DNA from: an uncultured Verrucomicrobiota bacterium
GTDB taxonomy: Bacteria; Verrucomicrobiota; Verrucomicrobiia; Verrucomicrobiales; Verrucomicrobiaceae
DNA length: 44,515 bases
Assembly (NCBI GenBank): GCA_903960845.1
Contig: CAJCCF010000036.1
Coordinates: 1 to 44,515, forward strand
Direction: 5' to 3'
A program made the position numbers and the translations under genes. Under the pieces are notes generated by a model. That model searched no databases, was not told where the DNA came from, and saw only the letters and a program-made list of their open reading frames with translations. This document shows, piece after piece, positions 1 through 8,577 of this stretch. Numbering within the stretch: the first letter of the stretch is position 1; every line of letters starts with the position of its first letter.

Positions 1-104
1 ATGTCCCCCGACTCGTATTGAAAGGCAGGCTTGGGTTTCCTGGCAGGCGTTTCCACAGCGAAAACGAGGGCAGGGACAAACAGCAAAGCGATGACGGATT
101 TCAT
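1..104 (-). CDS. N-terminal fragment of an exported protein (cut by window edge)
   Basis: The reading frame starts at an ATG at 104 and runs off the left edge. The 34 visible residues begin MKSVIALLFVPALVFA, a good Sec signal peptide (lysine near the start, hydrophobic core, small residues before a likely cleavage after A16), followed by a Lys/Pro-rich stretch. Only the signal peptide can be interpreted; no domain is visible. The gene is in the same direction as the thioesterase upstream of it, 83 bases away. Confidence 0.55.
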   Translation of the reverse strand, partial: MKSVIALLFVPALVFAVETPARKPKPAFQYESGD

Positions 105-187
105 AAGACAGGAAGAACGGGCGCATTGAGCAGCATCCTTCTGTTCCATCGAAATTGTCGAGAGACTTCGTGCGAATGAGCTGCCCC

Positions 188-631
188 TCAAACTTGTGCG
201 CGAGTGACAAACCACTCCACTGAGGCTGACAGCGTGTGTGCCTTGGTTTCGTCGTACAATTCCACCTGGATGGTGACGAGCGCACGCCCCTTCGCCTCCA
301 GTTCGGAGCGCACTCCTTCGATACCTTCCGGCGCAGTCGCGGTGGAGGTGAGAACTCCGTGCGCAGGCTTCCTGAACTTCGACTCCAACCGCCGCACCAC
401 AGGGACGATTCCCTGCATGTCACCCATCGTTCTGAGCAAAAACTCACCGCTGGATGCCTCTGCCAGCGCGAGCTGGGCGCCGGCGTGAACCGTGCCCAGA
501 TGATTGAGATACTGCCCGCCTGCAGGAAGCTCGAGAACCTTCGCCGGATCATTCGCGACCTCGAGACCCAAGAGCCGGTTAAAAGGAAGTTCGATGACGC
601 TATTCATGAATGGAGTTTCGGGGTTTGCCAT
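188..631 (-). CDS. Hotdog-fold thioesterase-like protein (PaaI/DUF4442 type)
   Basis: A 147-residue protein starting MANPETPFMNSVIELPF. Residues 37-60 contain QYLNHLGTVHAGAQLALAEA, the hotdog signature: an NH-GxxHAG loop leading into the long central helix, which in PaaI-type acyl-CoA thioesterases carries the acidic catalytic residue. The length fits a single hotdog domain. The frame is open further upstream, but residues before M(631) belong to the overlapping monooxygenase gene in another frame, so the start at 631 is chosen. It overlaps the end of that gene by 32 bases, which suggests translational coupling. The substrate is unknown; DUF4442 members are poorly characterised. Confidence 0.75.
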   Translation of the reverse strand: MANPETPFMNSVIELPFNRLLGLEVANDPAKVLELPAGGQYLNHLGTVHAGAQLALAEASSGEFLLRTMGDMQGIVPVVRRLESKFRKPAHGVLTSTATAPEGIEGVRSELEAKGRALVTIQVELYDETKAHTLSASVEWFVTRAQV

Positions 632-950
632 ATGCACGTTCAACTTTGGCAAGGCGCAGTTGATACTCCGCATACCACTGAGCCTTTCCAGTCTCCTGTG
701 CGACGCGATGCTCCACATTCCCTTTCCAGTTGGCGATGGCCTGCGGGCTTTACCAATAAGAGCCCGTGATTCCAAGACCACCTGCACCACGCGCACTTTC
801 CACACCAAGAAAGCCCGGCTGCCCAGCGGCGAGTTCGACCATGCGATCTGCCATGCTGCTGTAGCCATTGTCGCCATCGGTTTGTGTCGAGGTGAAAATC
901 ACTGCATGGTAGGGTGGTGGCCGTGTTTGGGCAAAATTAGGATCGGACAT
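600..950 (-). pseudogene. Antibiotic biosynthesis monooxygenase (ABM) family gene with in-frame TAA
   Basis: Starting at ATG 950 the frame reads MSDPNFAQTRPPPYHAVIFT and on to GGLGITGSYW, where it meets TAA at 750-752. In the same frame, with no indel, it continues SPQAIANWKGNVEHRVAQ and later AQWYAEYQLRLAKVERAYG to a TAG at 600-602. The two halves together give one complete ABM-type ferredoxin-like domain of about 116 residues (family pattern: GFLGVES, SYW, a Trp-containing helix, EHR, WY, VERAYG). A single AAA-to-TAA change would explain the stop, since family members usually have a charged residue after SYW. It could be a real nonsense mutation, a sequencing error, or readthrough. Known members are small heme-degrading or quinone-oxidising enzymes. 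The 3' end overlaps the thioesterase start. Confidence 0.8.
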
Positions 951-1222
951 GATTTCAAAGTGAATCGTCCTATTCCACCAAATTGGTTTCAATCCATCCC
1001 ACGGTCTTGCCGATGAACTCTTACACATTGATGACCGGACGGGGATCCATGGTTACATAACTAGGCTATTAAATCCGTCTGGGAAGACTGGAGAGCAGCG
1101 CGGTCAAGGGTGGCGGTGAACTCGAGGAGAGACTGGCCCGGCATCGAATCTTTTTACGAGATGCTCTCGGGAACTTCCATGAAAAGCTGGCTGGATTCAT
1201 TTACGCTGGCTGCAAAGCGCGC

Positions 1223-1259
1223 GGCAGCGTTCTGGAGTGCTCCAGACCTCTGGAGCTTT
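1223..1259 (-). repeat. REP-like palindromic element, copy 1
   Basis: Read on the minus strand the element is AAAGC, then a hairpin with stem GCTCCAGA/TCTGGAGC and loop GG, then ACTCCAGAACGCT. It has the same layout and spacing as copy 2 at 1354-1390, in the opposite orientation. Stem positions 3:16 and 6:13 are T-A and A-T here but G-C and G-C in copy 2, so pairing is kept while sequence changes. That pattern fits an extragenic palindromic repeat. Confidence 0.65.
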
Positions 1260-1353
1260 CCGCCGGAGCAAGATGATGCCGCTTTTGTGAAGACACCGTG
1301 AGCTTGCTTGGCTAGCGGAAGTGTGCGTGTTGAAGAGTGTCTCCTGGACCTCG

Positions 1354-1390
1354 AAAGCGCCGGAGGGCCGGCGCACTCCAGGACGCTTCG
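1354..1390 (+). repeat. REP-like palindromic element, copy 2
   Basis: On the plus strand it reads AAAGC, a hairpin with arms GCGCCGG and CCGGCGC around AGGG, then ACTCCAGGACGCT. It lies 7 bases beyond the stop codon of the beta-helix gene, a typical position for REP elements, where it could also act as a transcription attenuator or mRNA 3' stabiliser. It forms an inverted pair with copy 1. Confidence 0.65.
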
Positions 1391-1397
1391 CGACTTC

Positions 1398-3005
1398 TCA
1401 GCGCCGTCCGTGATTGAAATCGACGGGCTTCTTCAGGGTCTTGGCACCGGGGTTGTGTTCGATGCTGCTGCGGGTGCAGCCTGGATCGACGACGATGGTG
1501 ACGGGTTTGTTTTGGAAGGTGTTGCCGGTGAAGATGAGGTCGTGGCCGTTGGAGGCGAAAGTGATGGCTTCATTTGGCGCGGAGTCACCGAGGATGAAGA
1601 TGTTGTCTTTCACGATGACGGGGCCGTAGGTGGCACCGGGTTCATAAAGCGTGAAATAAAGCTCGGGGAACTGGCCGGGCTTGGCGGTCTGAAAGGCGAT
1701 GCGACCACGGCGCATGTCGGGCTCGTTCTTGGTGGTGTTGTTGATGAACACGTTGCCGGTCATGATGAAGTTCACCGGTTGGTTGATCCATGCGCCGCGA
1801 CCGCCGTTGCGGAAGGTGTTGCCGGTCATGGTGACATCGGTGCAGCTTTTCTCCACACTGATGACGCGGCTGCCGTTGGTGCCATCGACGAGATTGCCTG
1901 TGATGGTGGCGTTTTGGCAGAACTCGGCAAGAAAGAACGCACCCATGCGGCTGCCGAGGATTTGGTTATTCGCAAAGACAATGTTCCGGCACTTCTGAAT
2001 GTGCATCGTGTCGCCAATGGCACTGAGCTGGCAGCCGGTGACGCGCACATCCTTCGCCCCCGTGATGTCGAAGGCTCCCTTGCCGGGTCCGCTGCCTGTG
2101 GGCGCATACGCGGCGAGGTAGGTGGCCTGAATGTTGAAGGCTAAAGAGCCGCTTCCATCGTTCTCAAAACGAATCGGTGTTCCCTTGGGCTTTTCGGCGA
2201 TTTGGAGATGCGCGGGCGTGGATTCGACGACGAAGTATTGAAGACCGCGAACGAGATTCTTTGGCAATTTTTCACCCATGAATGTCAGCGCCTGACTTGG
2301 CTCATCATTTTGGCTCACGGCGATGGGTTTGACCGAGTTGTCCAATTTCACCATCTCGCCGCTGAAGGTCACTTCTCGCATCAGATCGGTGCGGAAGTAT
2401 TTTTTCGCCCGCTCGACTTCCCACGGTTCGTAAGCCTCCGGGAAAGTCATGATCTGCCACAGGTAGCCGTAGTCCCACATGAACTTGCCACTGCGCAGCA
2501 GCGCACAGCTTTCCATGGCGACACGCTCGGCATAGGCGATGACCTCGCTCTCGCCTTTGGACAAACCATGCACGCCGATGACAGCGGCGGCCATGCCGTT
2601 CGCCTTCACATCACGGAAGAGGATATCGTGCGTGCCGCCGGTCTTTGTTGTGGTGATCTCGATGCCTTTCGTGTTCGCATTCGGTTCCCACGAGTTTTGC
2701 TTCTTCGCCGGATCAAACACATGTCCAATGAACTCGCCGCCATGCCACGCAAAGTGCGCGATGTTTTCTCCCGTGAACAAAACCACCCGTGCCTTGTCCG
2801 GCAACCTTTCCGGCAGAATGAAGCGCGCGCCGTAAGCCGTCACCGTCGTGTTTGAGGTCAACCGGACCGGCTGAATGCCATCGAGATGATAATCACCCGC
2901 CGGAATCGTCACGACGCCGCTTTTCGCAAGCAGGGCGGCGATCCTGGCCGTGTCGTCGGCAAGCGTGGCGGTGGCGATCAGGAGGAGACTTAGCAGCGGC
3001 TTCAT
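1398..3005 (-). CDS. Secreted right-handed beta-helix protein (pectate-lyase-like fold)
   Basis: A 535-residue protein. MKPLLSLLLIATATLA is a Sec signal peptide and fixes the start at 3005; the upstream extension is not signal-like and would cross the promoter. After a pectate-lyase-like entry (AALLAKSGVVTIPAGDYHLDG, then TVTAYGARF) the chain shows short repeating beta-helix coils with NI.F.NN and TITGN/MTGNTF motifs from about residue 340 to the end. This is the parallel beta-helix pattern of polysaccharide lyases and glycoside hydrolases acting on pectin-like or sulfated polymers. No catalytic set can be assigned, so the substrate is unknown. The start lies directly under a shared CTTTGTCGTGG/TATGAT promoter element also found before sugar-metabolism genes, which supports a carbohydrate role. 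Confidence 0.75.
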   Translation of the reverse strand: MKPLLSLLLIATATLADDTARIAALLAKSGVVTIPAGDYHLDGIQPVRLTSNTTVTAYGARFILPERLPDKARVVLFTGENIAHFAWHGGEFIGHVFDPAKKQNSWEPNANTKGIEITTTKTGGTHDILFRDVKANGMAAAVIGVHGLSKGESEVIAYAERVAMESCALLRSGKFMWDYGYLWQIMTFPEAYEPWEVERAKKYFRTDLMREVTFSGEMVKLDNSVKPIAVSQNDEPSQALTFMGEKLPKNLVRGLQYFVVESTPAHLQIAEKPKGTPIRFENDGSGSLAFNIQATYLAAYAPTGSGPGKGAFDITGAKDVRVTGCQLSAIGDTMHIQKCRNIVFANNQILGSRMGAFFLAEFCQNATITGNLVDGTNGSRVISVEKSCTDVTMTGNTFRNGGRGAWINQPVNFIMTGNVFINNTTKNEPDMRRGRIAFQTAKPGQFPELYFTLYEPGATYGPVIVKDNIFILGDSAPNEAITFASNGHDLIFTGNTFQNKPVTIVVDPGCTRSSIEHNPGAKTLKKPVDFNHGRR

Positions 3006-3011
3006 ACGCCA

Positions 3012-3063
3012 ATCATAACGGTCTCCGCCCACCAATCTCCACGACAAAGACTGTGCGGAATGC
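3012..3063 (-). promoter_or_regulatory. Shared operator plus leaderless-type promoter, copy A
   Basis: On the minus strand the core CTTTGTCGTGG occupies 3049-3039, followed 21 bases later by TATGAT (3017-3012), which ends 6 bases before the ATG at 3005. The left half (CATTCCGCACAG) is a degenerate version of the TTTCAC arm seen in copy C. The core-to-ATG gap of 33 bases is identical in copies A, B and C. No good -35 hexamer lies 17 bases from TATGAT, so an activator bound to the core is likely. Confidence 0.65.
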
Positions 3064-3129
3064 GTCATGTCGGGCTTCAAACTTCATTCCAGCTTTGCGC
3101 AACTCGGCTCTGCCCGGGTTCGCCTGCGC

Positions 3130-3650
3130 TCAATTCGGCGTGGCTTCGCCGTGCGGGTAGCGGTAGTCGGCCTTGGCATCGGTGGAGACTTGTTTCGTGG
3201 GACCATCCGCGAGCGTGTGGAGGAACAGCTTGCCTCCGGCGTGATAGACGATGGATGCCTCGCCTTTCGTGAAGCGAGGGTAGGCGAACCACACCTTCTT
3301 CCCCTCCGCGTTTGCAAAGGGTTTCATGTTCGTGATCGTGCGCTTGGTCACGTCGAAGTCGGCGACGTAAAGCGTGCGGCCGGGGAACTCGTATTTGAAG
3401 CCGGTTTGATATTCGAAACAGATCTTCGTTTCTCACCCTTCAAGCGGCGGAAGAACACGAGATGATCGCCCGTGATCGACCACGAGGGCTTGAAATCCCA
3501 GTGCCCGCTCGTGATCGCTTTCGTCTCCGGCTGGCCGAGCACGGTGATGTGGATCTCGCCGTCCTTGTAGTAGGACGCACGGGGCAGTGGTTCCACCGCC
3601 GCTGACAGCGCGGTGATCAACAGGAGCGGCAGGATGGTTTTCATGTTCAT
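3130..3650 (-). pseudogene. Broken exported beta-propeller (PD40/TolB-like) gene with frame change and likely internal deletion
   Basis: From ATG 3650 (or 3644) the frame gives MNMKTILPLLLITALSAAVE, a signal peptide, then YKDGEIHITVLGQ and FKPSWSITGDHLVFFRRLKG, a typical PD40 propeller blade. At about 3432-3440 meaning jumps to another frame: ETKICFEYQTGFKYEFPGR, then TLYVADFDVTKRTITNMK, and VWFAYPRF, ending DYRYPHGEATPN at 3130. The two parts have about 72 and 100 residues. From memory of the family, full proteins are much longer between these two segments, so an internal deletion that also shifted the frame is the simplest reading. It lies 46 bases downstream of the sugar isomerase gene and was probably co-transcribed with it. 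Intact relatives are periplasmic propellers, some near oligogalacturonate-type enzymes. Confidence 0.7.
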
Positions 3651-3696
3651 GGCGGGCTTGGTGAACGCGCTTGAGCAAAGAAAGTCGCAGTCATTT

Positions 3697-4581
<885 letters not shown>

Positions 4582-4587
4582 GGAGCC

Positions 4588-4636
4588 AGCATAGCGAAGG
4601 TAAGAAGGATTTCACCACGACAAAGTGTATGCGATT
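4588..4636 (-). promoter_or_regulatory. Shared operator plus leaderless-type promoter, copy B
   Basis: The core CTTTGTCGTGG lies at 4625-4615 on the minus strand with the right arm GTGAAAT next to it. TATGCT (4593-4588) follows 21 bases after the core and ends 6 bases before the isomerase ATG at 4581. The left arm (AATCGCATACA) is degenerate. Spacing is identical to copies A and C. Confidence 0.65.
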
Positions 4637-4655
4637 CGCGACAGGATCGCGCGCG

Positions 4656-6212
4656 CTACGGCAGGCTTACCTGCACAAGGTAAAACCGGCTATCACCGCT
4701 GATAGGGATCTGGAAGGTGATCGGGGAACCGTTGCCGGACTGTGGAGCGGAGCCACTGACAGCTGTCCAGCTATCGCCAGCGAGCGTGGCACTTTCATGC
4801 AGGGTGTAGCGGCGGCCAGAAGCCGTTGGCACCGTGATTTCCAGGTTGGCAGCTTGGCGCTCTGAAGAGGCCTCGAAGCGACTGGTGGCGTTGATGGGAT
4901 CGGTTAGGGCGATCCATTCAGCTTCATTGGTTTGGCCGTCGCCGTCGTAGTCAAAGGTGGTGGCGTGTTGCGGTGAGGACGCAGTGACAGGCAGGGATTC
5001 CCAAATGAAGTTTTCAAAGTTCGTGATCGAGCCCGCTTCATACGCGCCGATGTCGGCCGTGCCGAGGATGGGAAAGCCGCGTTGATCGCTGGTGCTGCTG
5101 CTGCCGATGGCGGCGTCACGCGCAGGGCTACCGGGGAGAAGAGCCACGGTCTGAGTGAGACCTCCAAAATGGCCGAGCGGCGAAAGGAGTGGTGCCTCCG
5201 AGATTGCAGCAGGGCCTGAGTCGGATGCCAAATTGCCACTGTTCAGCAATGACTGAACGAGATTGGCCCCCACGCGGGTGACCGTAGAGGCACCGAATGG
5301 AGAACCTCCAGAATTACCGATGTCCAAGCCCAGGCCGGTGGGACTGCTGTTACCTGCGACGATGCTGTTGGTGAGAGTGAGGGCGGCGTAGTTGAGACGG
5401 ATGCCACCACCGGAGTTTTCTGCGCTGTTGCCTGTCAAAGTGCAATGATTCAGCGCAAGACTGCTGCTCATTTGACAAAAAATAGCACCACCACTCAGAC
5501 TGGAATTACTGGTGAAGGAACATTGTGTCAGATTTGCCACACCTGAGTTGTAAAGCGCGCCGCCGTTGTTGCGGGCAGAATTTCCACTGAAGGTGCATCT
5601 CTCGATAGTCAGGCTACCGATGCCAGCATGGTTGATCGCTCCACCAGAATCGTTCGCGCTATTTGCAGCGAAAGTGCTGCGCTGCACGGTCAGAGTGCCG
5701 CCATTGTTCATCACCGCACCGCCGATGTTGGTAGCGTGATTGATGAAGGTGCAGCGATCAAGATTCAACGTTCCGTTGAGATTGTAAATCGCCCCACCGA
5801 TGCCATTGACGCCGCCGCCCACGCCGTTGCCGCTGGTTAGCACCAGTCCCACCAATGAGACTGCGCCGCTTGAACCCGTGACCAGAAAAAGCCGACAAGC
5901 ACCGTTACCGCTGAGGGTCAGTCCACCAGACAGACTGCTGGCATCCACGATCACGTTTCCAACCGTGTTCATGTTCATCGAGATCTGGCTGGTCAGCAGG
6001 AGTGTTTGCCCACTGAGAGCAGGTGAAAAAACCACGGTATCATCCCCAACCGCTGCGATTGCATCCCGCAGAGCTTCGCGCAGAGAAAGGCTGGGCCCGG
6101 AGGGAAAATCGAGTTCATCCACGCCCGTCGTAACGGTGAAAGTGGCGGCATTTAGAGACGCAGCGAAAAGTAGGCTAATCGCAAGAGCTGGAAAGAAGGA
6201 AGTCCGTTTCAT
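4656..6212 (-). CDS. Secreted beta-helix protein with choice-of-anchor-Q type repeats
   Basis: A 518-residue protein. MKRTSFFPALAISLLFAASLNA is a signal peptide, which selects the start at 6212 over the longer open frame. Next comes SLREALRDAI, the usual opening of this family, then repeated coils of the type GGAIYN / CTFSGNSA / GGAL between residues 140 and 310, i.e. a right-handed beta-helix. A RVGANLVQS-type segment and DIGAYE close the helix near residue 390. FDYDGDGQTNEAEW is a calcium-binding thrombospondin-3-like loop, followed by a small C-terminal beta domain ending FYLVQVSLP. Such proteins are exported and surface-bound; function is generally unknown (adhesin or polymer binding). 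Its stop is 20 bases from operator copy B. Confidence 0.75.
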   Translation of the reverse strand: MKRTSFFPALAISLLFAASLNAATFTVTTGVDELDFPSGPSLSLREALRDAIAAVGDDTVVFSPALSGQTLLLTSQISMNMNTVGNVIVDASSLSGGLTLSGNGACRLFLVTGSSGAVSLVGLVLTSGNGVGGGVNGIGGAIYNLNGTLNLDRCTFINHATNIGGAVMNNGGTLTVQRSTFAANSANDSGGAINHAGIGSLTIERCTFSGNSARNNGGALYNSGVANLTQCSFTSNSSLSGGAIFCQMSSSLALNHCTLTGNSAENSGGGIRLNYAALTLTNSIVAGNSSPTGLGLDIGNSGGSPFGASTVTRVGANLVQSLLNSGNLASDSGPAAISEAPLLSPLGHFGGLTQTVALLPGSPARDAAIGSSSTSDQRGFPILGTADIGAYEAGSITNFENFIWESLPVTASSPQHATTFDYDGDGQTNEAEWIALTDPINATSRFEASSERQAANLEITVPTASGRRYTLHESATLAGDSWTAVSGSAPQSGNGSPITFQIPISGDSRFYLVQVSLP

Positions 6213-6324
6213 TAGGGCATGGAGAAGTCGGAGCGCGAAGTCCCGCCAACCATTCAGTTCAAGGCGCAGGAAGGAAATTCCATCTCGGTTTATCAAATCC
6301 AGATGCCTGTGGCAAAATGATTCT

Positions 6325-7125
6325 CTATTTGCTCGGAATCGTAGTGCTGTCCTTGGGCGGGTTGCGACCGATGAAGGGGTGCTGCTCCAGATCGAAGACC
6401 TGGCCGCTGATGGGGCCGCATTCGTCGGCGAGGAGCCAGGCGGCGCAGGCGGCGATTTCTTCAGGCCAGAGGATGCGGCCGGCAGGAGCATAGACCTTCG
6501 GCAGATCGGCATACCAGTCGTCCTTGAGGCCGTGGGAGCGTTTTCTTTTGGCTTCGTTCTCGGTGAGCACCCAGCCGGGATTGATCTGGTTCACGCGCAC
6601 GCCGTCCTCGCGCATCAGCGTGTCGCCGAGATTGCGTGTGAGGGTCATGAGGGCGCCTTTGCTGACGCTGTAAGGCATCAAATTGGGCTCGCCGCTCCAG
6701 GCATTGACGCTGCCGATGTTGATGACACTACCGCGTGTTTCGCGAAGGTGCGGAAGCGCGGCGCGGGTGATGAGGTAGGGCACCACGCAGTTGATCTCAA
6801 GCATGCGGCGGAACCATTTGGCATCGGTGTCGTGGATGTTGCCGAGCCCGACTTGAGCAGCGTTGTTCACCACGGCATCCAGCTTGCCAAAAGCAGCCAC
6901 GGCCTTCTCGACGAGCAGTTGCGGCGCGTCTTCATCGGCGAGGTCTTTGAGGACGAGCACCGCCTTGTCCGCGCCGAGTTCGGCGAGGGTTTGATCACCG
7001 AGGTCCTGCTCGAGGCCGTGGATGAGCACGCGCGCGCCTTCCGCGACACAACGCTTCGCGATGGCTTTGCCGATGCCGGTGACACTGCCGGTGATGAGGA
7101 TGACTTTGTTTTCGAGACGGGACAT
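6325..7125 (-). CDS. Short-chain dehydrogenase/reductase (SDR)
   Basis: A 266-residue classical SDR. TGSVTGIG (residues 12-19) is the nucleotide loop, NNAA (87-90) follows, and the catalytic set is N112, S139, Y152 and K156 (YSVSK). The start MSRLENKVILITG at 7125 places the Rossmann strand in the usual spot and lies 4 bases after the stop of the FAD oxidoreductase gene, so the two form an operon. It is cytoplasmic. SDRs in such settings often reduce keto-sugars or oxidise sugar acids or lactones; the substrate is inferred only from context. The C-terminal tail (HPFIGRNPPKDSTTIPSK) extends slightly past the core. Confidence 0.85.
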   Translation of the reverse strand: MSRLENKVILITGSVTGIGKAIAKRCVAEGARVLIHGLEQDLGDQTLAELGADKAVLVLKDLADEDAPQLLVEKAVAAFGKLDAVVNNAAQVGLGNIHDTDAKWFRRMLEINCVVPYLITRAALPHLRETRGSVINIGSVNAWSGEPNLMPYSVSKGALMTLTRNLGDTLMREDGVRVNQINPGWVLTENEAKRKRSHGLKDDWYADLPKVYAPAGRILWPEEIAACAAWLLADECGPISGQVFDLEQHPFIGRNPPKDSTTIPSK

Positions 7126-7129
7126 AGAT

Positions 7130-8515
7130 TTAGGAGTCGGTGAAGGGGCCGGCGTTTTGTTTTGAAAGTGCTTCGCGGACATGTTGTCCATTCAGCGTGG
7201 CAACGGTGACTTTTTCTTTCAAACTCATGGCCGCAGCGCAACCGGCGGCCTCGCCGAGCGCCATCGCGGTCACGGTGACGCGCGTGGACGCATGCGCGCC
7301 ACGTGTGGCGCTGTGACAGCGGCCGGCGACGAGCAGGTTCTCAATCTGCTGAGGCACGAGTGAGCGATACGGGATGTCGTACGGCGCGGGCTGCACCTTC
7401 TTCGGATCGAAGTTATTCGCGCTGCCGAGCGTGGTTTTGTTTGGATGCAGATCGAGATACCAGCAACCGGTGGCGATGGCATCATCAAAGCGGCGGCTCT
7501 TCATGATGTCGGCCTCGGTCAGCACATGCTGGCCGAGCAGGCGGCGTGATTCGCGCACGCCGATCCATGGATAGGCCTCTATGAAATAGGAATCCGCAAA
7601 GGCTGGCACATCGCGCTTCCAGGCACGGAACATGGCCAGTGCATCAGCCCTGCCCTGCATCTCGGCACGGCTGAGATCGGCGGCATCCGTGGGATTCGCG
7701 GGAACGCGCACGCCGTGGACATAGACCTCCTCCCTGGCAAAAAGAAACATCACACCCGGACCATAGAAGTGCGGCAGTTCACCACGCTCCTGCGCTTTGA
7801 CGAGCGCCTCACGGCAAAGCTTGCTCATGTCCGGAACCTTTTGCACACGACCGACGCGGAAATGCAGTGTGAGCGGTTGCACCTCGGGGCTTTGCTCGGT
7901 GGCCACACCAGCGCGCGCGGCCACATCGGCATCACCGGTGCAGTCGATGACCACCTTGGGACGAATGCGCACCAACCCGTCCTTGTTTGCGATGACGACG
8001 GAGGTGATGCGTCCTCCGGATGCTTCTGCATCACAGACGATGGAATTGAAGAGCACCGTGAGCTTGTCACCGCAGGCCTGCAGCTCTCGGTCCAGCAGCA
8101 CCTTGAACTCAAAGGTGTTCGGAATCGTCGGGTTGTGCGGTGTGATCTCGCGCGCGTCCGCCTGGCACACGCCCGTTTTCGCCAGCAATTCCAAAGCGAT
8201 GCCGCGCACGACGACGCGATGCGTCTTGATGTCAGCAATTCCGTCAAAGTAGGGCAGGCCAACGCTGGTGATGATGCCGCCTGCGAACGGAGCCTTCTCC
8301 ACCAGCAGCGTGCGTGCTCCGTTCCGCGCTGCGCTGAGCGCCGCCGCCGTCCCCGCGCAGCCGCCGCCGCAGACGAGCACGTCTGTTTCGATCTCGCGCA
8401 TCGGTGCTTTGGAGAACCCTTGGGCCGCAGCGCCTGTGCTGCCTGCCAGAGCTGTGACGGCGGAGGCCTTGACGAAGGAACGCCGTGTGTGGTTTTTAAG
8501 ATTCGCGGAACTCAT
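7130..8515 (-). CDS. Tat-exported FAD-dependent oxidoreductase
   Basis: A 461-residue protein. TRRSFVKASAVTALAGS at residues 10-26 is a twin-arginine signal. The FAD-binding beta-alpha-beta unit is TDVLVCGGGCAGTAA (44-58) with E73 ending the second strand, and the C-terminal FAD motif is ENLLVAGRCHSATRGAH. This is the FAD_oxidored (PF12831) pattern. The protein is folded with flavin in the cytoplasm and exported. The start at 8515 is fixed by the promoter element 6 bases away. The SDR follows after 4 bases. PVC-bacterial genomes hold many such enzymes near carbohydrate genes; the substrate is not known. Confidence 0.8.
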   Translation of the reverse strand: MSSANLKNHTRRSFVKASAVTALAGSTGAAAQGFSKAPMREIETDVLVCGGGCAGTAAALSAARNGARTLLVEKAPFAGGIITSVGLPYFDGIADIKTHRVVVRGIALELLAKTGVCQADAREITPHNPTIPNTFEFKVLLDRELQACGDKLTVLFNSIVCDAEASGGRITSVVIANKDGLVRIRPKVVIDCTGDADVAARAGVATEQSPEVQPLTLHFRVGRVQKVPDMSKLCREALVKAQERGELPHFYGPGVMFLFAREEVYVHGVRVPANPTDAADLSRAEMQGRADALAMFRAWKRDVPAFADSYFIEAYPWIGVRESRRLLGQHVLTEADIMKSRRFDDAIATGCWYLDLHPNKTTLGSANNFDPKKVQPAPYDIPYRSLVPQQIENLLVAGRCHSATRGAHASTRVTVTAMALGEAAGCAAAMSLKEKVTVATLNGQHVREALSKQNAGPFTDS

Positions 8516-8521
8516 GTGTGA

Positions 8522-8570
8522 AGCATAACGAAGTCGCGGCGATTTTCACCACGACAAAGTCTGTGTGAAA
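8522..8570 (-). promoter_or_regulatory. Shared operator plus leaderless-type promoter, copy C (best palindrome)
   Basis: Between 8570 and 8544 on the minus strand the site is TTTCAC, 3 bases, GAC, TTT, GTC, 3 bases, GTGAAA: a 27-base two-fold symmetric operator. The core CTTTGTCGTGG is at 8559-8549. TATGCT (8527-8522) lies 21 bases after the core and 6 bases before the ATG at 8515. The symmetry suggests a dimeric regulator. Confidence 0.7.
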
Positions 8571-8577
8571 TGCGACT

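Larger units (their letters stand above)
951..1397. other. Intergenic region carrying two REP-like hairpins, no intact gene
   Basis: No open frame here looks like a protein with a start. The right half carries two inverted copies of a short palindromic element (annotated separately). Plus-strand frame 1073-1280 is open and superficially protein-like but lacks a start codon and runs into the first hairpin, so it is at most a gene relic. On the minus strand, TTGAAA and GACGAT 17 bases apart, between about 966 and 995, could serve the monooxygenase gene, but this is weak. Confidence 0.5.

Noticed and set aside
1308..2144. Plus-strand 278-codon open frame opposite the beta-helix gene
   Set aside because: Low-complexity Gly/Val/Asp composition, no family marks; it is the antisense shadow of a GC-rich gene with a signal peptide and a promoter.
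5800..7143. Plus-strand 447-codon open frame
   Set aside because: It spans the ends of two good minus-strand genes and their intergenic region; no family marks, GC-driven shadow.
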